Source: Lachnospiraceae bacterium UBA1066 (lineage in GTDB: Bacteria; Bacillota; Clostridia; Lachnospirales; Lachnospiraceae). From it: 9,792 bases of DNA. The notes under the pieces are model-generated. The model saw nothing but the letters and a program-made list of their open reading frames with translations. It was not told the DNA's origin and made no database searches. The DNA lies in assembly GCA_002316215.1 (NCBI GenBank), contig DCDB01000079.1:1-9792 (forward strand). The letters are read 5' to 3'. Below are positions 7,033 to 9,792 of this stretch, one piece after another. Position numbers and translations under genes: made by a program. Each line of letters begins with the position of its first letter. The stretch's first letter is position 1.

Positions 7033-7042
7033 CTGATTCCAC

Positions 7043-7071
7043 ATTATGCGTGGGGAATCCGCATCCGTCAA
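7043..7071 (-). promoter_or_regulatory. Putative sigma-A promoter for the 73-residue gene
   Basis: On the minus strand TTGACG (complement of 7066-7071) is followed after exactly 17 bp by CATAAT (complement of 7043-7048). Five of six bases match consensus in each box. The inferred start is near 7036, giving a leader of about 110 nt. An imperfect inverted repeat, GATTCC/GGAATC around 7035-7059, overlaps the -10 and spacer and could be an operator. Confidence 0.65.
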
Positions 7072-7087
7072 TGGATTAGTCGAAAAT

Positions 7088-7172
7088 GCCGTAAATGTTG
7101 CAATCAAAGCAGGCCGAAAGCGGATTTTGTGCAACTTACGGCACGCGGAAACCGCATAAAACCGGATTTATG
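7088..7172. other. Dyad-rich block between the two divergent promoters
   Basis: GCCGTAA (7088-7094) and GTTGCA (7097-7102) pair with TGCAAC (7130-7135) and TTACGGC (7136-7142). This gives 13 base pairs with only a 2-nt bulge. The 27-nt loop has an inner CCG-AAAG-CGG mini-hairpin at 7114-7123. Next come GCGG-AAA-CCGC (7145-7155) and CATAAA-ACCGGA-TTTATG (7155-7172), both perfect small hairpins. The block sits between the leftward -35 (7066-7071) and the rightward -35 (7190-7195), so it is upstream of both genes and not in either predicted leader. It could be a shared operator region or an unannotated structured RNA. No promoter or U-run terminator dedicated to it was found, and it matches no riboswitch consensus I know. 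Confidence 0.55.
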
Positions 7173-7189
7173 AAATAAGAATGAAGTCG

Positions 7190-7218
7190 TTTACATGCCG
7201 CTTTTCATGGCTTATAAT
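7190..7218 (+). promoter_or_regulatory. Strong sigma-A promoter for mecA
   Basis: TTTACA at 7190-7195 and a perfect TATAAT at 7213-7218 are separated by 17 bp, near-consensus for the housekeeping sigma factor. The inferred start is near 7225, giving a leader of about 80 nt before the mecA ATG. Confidence 0.8.
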
Positions 7219-7224
7219 TTAAGC

Positions 7225-7250
7225 AAAGCAGTTATGGGACAGCCTGCTTT
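7225..7250 (+). promoter_or_regulatory. 5'-terminal hairpin of the mecA leader
   Basis: AAAGCAG (7225-7231) and CTGCTTT (7244-7250) form a perfect 7-bp stem with a 12-nt loop, starting at the predicted transcription start. Further down, CCGG repeats at about 7277-7294 can form a second small stem just before the SD GGGAAG. A 5'-terminal stem may protect the message from decay. That role is inferred. Confidence 0.4.
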
Positions 7251-7305
7251 TAAACAGCGGACAGGCAAATAGGCACCGGAAAATCCGGCGCCGGGAAGTG
7301 ACAGA

Positions 7306-8100
7306 ATGAAGATAGAAAAAATCAGTGATAAACAGATACGCTGCACACTCACGTCAGAGGATCTTGCGAGCCGTCAGCTGAAAATCAGCGAGCTCGCCTA
7401 CGGAACGGATAAAGCCAAAGAGCTGTTCCGTGACATGATGCTCAGGGCGCGCAAGGAATTCGGCTTTAACGCGGAGAATATTCCGCTCATGATTGAAGCG
7501 GTTCCCGCAAGTGCCGACAGCATCGTGCTCATTATAACGAAAGTGGATGATCCGGAGGAGCTCGACACGCGCTTCTCCAAGTTTACGTCCTCCAAACCTT
7601 CTTCAAGCGAAGATATCCAGATCGCCGGAGCGGACGAAGTCATCGATATGCTCCACAAGATTTACGAATCCAAAGCCAAGGCCTCCAGAACAAATAAACC
7701 GTCAGAAGACGGCAGCGTCTCCAAAGAGGAGAAAACCCCTGAAGGACAAGTTCCCGAAGTAAAGAACGTCCCGAAGAAGAAAGAGCAGAAGATAACGTCG
7801 GTTGATCTTGTCCGGCTCTTCCAGTTCTCCTCCATCGATAACGTTATAAATGCCTCGCGGGCTCTCGGAACCTTCTATAACGGCTCCAACTCCCTCTTCC
7901 GTCTGAAAAAGAACGGAATTTATCAGCTTGTCATCCATCAGGGCGTGCTTTCCGCCGTTGCTTTCAACAAGGTCTGCAACGTCCTCTCGGAATATAGCAA
8001 AAGCCAGACCTACACGCCGGCAGCCGAAGCCCACCTTGCCGAGCATGAAGTCGTCGTTCTCCCGAACCGCGCGCTGCAGAAACTCCGCGAGCTCGGCTGA
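7306..8100 (+). CDS. mecA: MecA-family adaptor protein for the ClpC protease
   Basis: A 264-residue adaptor of the MecA/YpbH family. In Bacillus, MecA delivers substrates such as ComK to the ClpC ATPase for ClpP degradation and helps assemble the ClpC hexamer. Residues about 1-85 fit the N-terminal substrate-binding domain: MKIEKISDKQIRCTLTSEDL, then AKELFRDMMLRARKEFGF (37-54) and the hydrophobic strand SIVLIITKV (72-80). Residues about 86-163 are a charged, low-complexity linker rich in Lys, Glu and Ser. Residues about 165-264 fit the ClpC-binding domain, with VDLVRLFQFSSIDNVINASRAL (166-187) and the closing segment HEVVVLPNRALQKLREL (247-263). The SD is GGGAAG about eight bases before ATG. 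The gene is monocistronic, with its own promoter, and converges on the response regulator. No clp gene lies in the window. Targets in this organism are unknown and need not be competence factors. Confidence 0.88.
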   Translation: MKIEKISDKQIRCTLTSEDLASRQLKISELAYGTDKAKELFRDMMLRARKEFGFNAENIPLMIEAVPASADSIVLIITKVDDPEELDTRFSKFTSSKPSSSEDIQIAGADEVIDMLHKIYESKAKASRTNKPSEDGSVSKEEKTPEGQVPEVKNVPKKKEQKITSVDLVRLFQFSSIDNVINASRALGTFYNGSNSLFRLKKNGIYQLVIHQGVLSAVAFNKVCNVLSEYSKSQTYTPAAEAHLAEHEVVVLPNRALQKLRELG

Positions 8101-8123
8101 ACGGGAACATTCCCAAACGTTAT

Positions 8124-8197
8124 CGAATCCCCGGAGACAGTCCCCACCCGCGCGTTATTTCGAATCCCCGGGGACAGTCCCCACCCGCGCGTTGTTT
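8124..8197. repeat. Pair of 37-bp REP-like direct repeats with GGGGACAGTCCCC core
   Basis: Copy A (8124-8160) and copy B (8161-8197) are head-to-tail and identical at 35 of 37 positions. The differences are at 8135/8172 and at one base of the GTTATTT/GTTGTTT end. Copy B contains the perfect dyad GGGGAC-A-GTCCCC overlapping CCCCGGGG; copy A has one mismatch in the arm. A partial third copy of the edge (CGTTAT at 8118-8123) precedes copy A. The elements fill the space between the converging mecA and response-regulator genes and run into the latter. I recall GGGGAC-type short palindromes as dispersed intergenic repeats in many bacterial genomes, sometimes linked to REP-associated transposases; none is seen here. 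They may also work as a two-way transcription barrier, although the T-runs are short. Confidence 0.88.
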
Positions 8198-9633
8198 CTG
8201 AAGTCGCTCGGAGATACGCCGTAAAGGCCTTTGAAAGTCTTCATAAAATGCTTGGGATTGGCGTATCCGACGCGCAGGCTGATCTCATTGATGCGGACAT
8301 CCGTCTCTCTGAGCAGTTTTTTCGCTTCCTCCATACGCAGATCCCTTAAATAATTGACGAAATTCTTTCCTGTGTACTGTTTAAAAGCATAGGAAAACAT
8401 AGAATAATTCATTTGTATATAATTGGAAACGGTCGCCATATTCAGATCTTTCGTGTAATTTTCCCTGATATACTCTTCGGCCTCCAGAATCTTCTTTTTC
8501 TCTTTCCCGTAGTCAATTTTTATTCCGACGCGTTCATGGATATCCAGCAGCTTTTCCATCAGGGCGCCGCTGTATTCCTGCAGGCAGTAAAATGAAAGGA
8601 CGCGGCGCAGCGGCGCAAGCTCTTCTTTCGTAACAGCCGTCTTATAGGTTTCTTCCAGCGCATCGAAAAAGCCGGGCATCACCGACAGGAAATCGTCCGG
8701 GCTGATGCGGCCGCTCTTTACGATCTGGAAAAAATAATTCCAGTATTTCAGCATCTCTTCCATGCTCGCTCCGCCGACAATCTGGACACGGCGGATTCCC
8801 GCTTCTTCCGTCAGCATTTTCCGGGCATCTTTAATCAGGACTTCAGGGATCCTGTGCTCGCTCTCATTCCATGTAACCTCGTGCCTGTTCTCACAAAAAG
8901 CCGTCTTCCACGCGCCCAGAGCTTCCCTGTAGGCTTCTTTCAGCCCGTCAAACACCTCATGCCTGCTGCTGATGCCGATATAGGCATTGTGAAAGGCAGA
9001 ATCCGGATCCAGGACATCCGGAAGTTCATCCGTCACAAGGATAGCGCCGTTCGCCGTCCGACCGATCAGAATGCCCGGGGCATTCTCAGCAGGCTCATCG
9101 TAATCCCCCATACAGCAGACATAGTAGCCCTGCGGAAAATTGTCAGTAATATACTTCTTAAGCCTCGTAAGCTCCGAAGGATCCTGGCGGTCATTCAGGA
9201 GATAATACCGGAGCTGCAGGATCTGCATTTTCCGGCTTTCCATCTCCTCCGCCTCACCGGCCTCGATCTCCGCTTCGAACTTCTTCAGGAACTCCGTGAT
9301 TTTTTCCTGTTCCACCGGTTTTAGAATATAGCCGCGGACTCCGTAATGCATCATTTCGACGGCGTACGTAAACTCGTCGTAACCGCTGACGGCAAATGTC
9401 AGAGGCTTGTGCGGCAGTTCCTGCATACTCTTCACCAGCTCAATCCCGCTCATGCCGTCCATGTTGATGTCCGTCATCATAACGTCGATTTTCTGTTTCT
9501 TAATAATCTCAAGTGCTTCCTCACCGCTTGCGCATTCAATGATATTCCCGATCGGAACCTCGCTCCGCTCGGCCATAATGCGCAGTTCTTTTCGGATCAG
9601 TCTCTCATCTTCCACAATCAGCACTGTTTTCAT
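8155..9633 (-). CDS. Response regulator with AraC-type DNA-binding domain (YesN-like)
   Basis: 492 residues from the ATG at 9633. An adjacent ATG (9636) and a GTG (9642) are alternatives; GGGTG lies six bases before the chosen one. The receiver domain (1-about 120) is complete: acidic pocket E8/D9, phospho-acceptor D55, S83 and K105-P106. Residues about 120-380 form the variable middle region typical of long YesN-type regulators. Residues about 388-479 are an AraC/XylS domain with two helix-turn-helix units (about 398-420 and 447-470, the second with ISLRVGYANPKHFMKTFKGLYGVSPSDFR). Such regulators usually pair with a YesM-type histidine kinase and control sugar uptake operons; no kinase or transporter is in this window. 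The family normally ends near SPSDFR. Here 13 further residues, N480-K492, come from a REP-like repeat, and the stop codon TAA comes from the neighbouring copy. Confidence 0.93.
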   Translation of the reverse strand: MKTVLIVEDERLIRKELRIMAERSEVPIGNIIECASGEEALEIIKKQKIDVMMTDINMDGMSGIELVKSMQELPHKPLTFAVSGYDEFTYAVEMMHYGVRGYILKPVEQEKITEFLKKFEAEIEAGEAEEMESRKMQILQLRYYLLNDRQDPSELTRLKKYITDNFPQGYYVCCMGDYDEPAENAPGILIGRTANGAILVTDELPDVLDPDSAFHNAYIGISSRHEVFDGLKEAYREALGAWKTAFCENRHEVTWNESEHRIPEVLIKDARKMLTEEAGIRRVQIVGGASMEEMLKYWNYFFQIVKSGRISPDDFLSVMPGFFDALEETYKTAVTKEELAPLRRVLSFYCLQEYSGALMEKLLDIHERVGIKIDYGKEKKKILEAEEYIRENYTKDLNMATVSNYIQMNYSMFSYAFKQYTGKNFVNYLRDLRMEEAKKLLRETDVRINEISLRVGYANPKHFMKTFKGLYGVSPSDFRNNARVGTVPGDSK

Positions 9634-9687
9634 CATTCGCACCCGTGTTCCGTTTGACTTACCCAGCCGCAGAACCCAAACTCCGTT

Positions 9688-9715
9688 ACTATAATATCAT
9701 TATTAACCCCGTAAA
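9688..9715 (-). promoter_or_regulatory. Possible promoter for the response regulator
   Basis: On the minus strand TTTACG (complement of 9710-9715) and TATAGT (complement of 9688-9693) are 16 bp apart in an AT-rich stretch. The start would be near 9682 with a leader of about 50 nt. Other AT-rich hexamers upstream (for example TTGAAT and TTTATA around 9720-9750) could serve instead, so this assignment is tentative. Confidence 0.4.
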
Positions 9716-9766
9716 AGTATAAAATGTCCCGACTTATCAAAATTCAATGTATACAACCTGTCACTT

Positions 9767-9792
9767 GCTTTTTTGCTCTTTTGCTCTTTTGC
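9767..9792. repeat. Short 8-bp tandem repeat at the right edge
   Basis: GCTTTTTT (9767-9774) is followed by two exact GCTCTTTT units (9775-9790) and the start of another (GC, 9791-9792). The tract runs off the window, so its full length is unknown. It lies upstream of the response-regulator promoter, and copy-number change there could affect whatever lies on either side. Confidence 0.7.

Noticed and set aside
7088..7172. A known riboswitch or housekeeping RNA (SRP, 6S, tmRNA)
   Set aside because: The pairing is real, but I could not match conserved loops of any class I know, and the block lies outside the predicted mecA leader.
8854..9324. A 156-codon open frame on the plus strand
   Set aside because: It is antisense to the response regulator and has no family resemblance or SD.

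Overview
The window looks like chromosomal DNA of a Gram-positive, anaerobic-type Clostridia, most likely a Lachnospiraceae-like organism of moderate GC. The reasons are the archaeal-type (ProS type 3) prolyl-tRNA synthetase, the tight upp / dCMP deaminase / Sua5 cluster, a MecA adaptor, a DivIVA-like protein, a YesN-type AraC response regulator and GGAGG-type ribosome binding sites. This is inference from gene content and family resemblance; no database search was possible.

Layout. Positions 1-148 hold an 11-copy array of 13-14 bp tandem repeats that runs off the left edge and touches the proS stop codon. From 147 to 4716 a compact minus-strand operon reads, in transcription order: DivIVA-like coiled-coil protein, Sua5 threonylcarbamoyl-AMP synthase, uracil phosphoribosyltransferase (upp), dCMP deaminase, prolyl-tRNA synthetase (proS). 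Gaps are -4 (ATGA overlap), 10, 9 and 25 bp. A hairpin terminator or attenuator (4739-4776) separates it from the next gene, a membrane-anchored or secreted GH18-family protein with an SH3-like domain (4784-6472, minus), which has its own promoter. A strong terminator (6569-6632) ends the transcript of a 73-residue protein of unknown function (6703-6924, minus).

The 6925-7305 interval is a divergent control region. A TTGACG-17-CATAAT promoter drives the small gene leftward, and a TTTACA-17-TATAAT promoter drives mecA (7306-8100, plus) rightward. A set of dyad symmetries, including a 13-bp stem broken by one 2-nt bulge, lies between the two -35 boxes. mecA converges on an AraC-type response regulator (8155-9633, minus). 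The two are separated by a pair of 37-bp REP-like repeats with a GGGGACAGTCCCC core. The distal copy lies inside the regulator gene and supplies its last 13 codons; the stop codon comes from the other copy. The right edge holds a putative promoter and a short 8-bp tandem repeat.

Functionally, most of the window is housekeeping: tRNA charging and t6A modification, pyrimidine salvage and dUMP supply, and a cell-pole or division-type scaffold. It is joined by cell-surface carbohydrate hydrolysis, ClpC-linked proteolysis control (MecA) and an orphan transcriptional response regulator. I do not see a clearly new multi-gene system. The unexplained parts are the left-edge repeat array, the repeat-derived protein tail, the dyad-rich divergent control region and the 73-residue protein.
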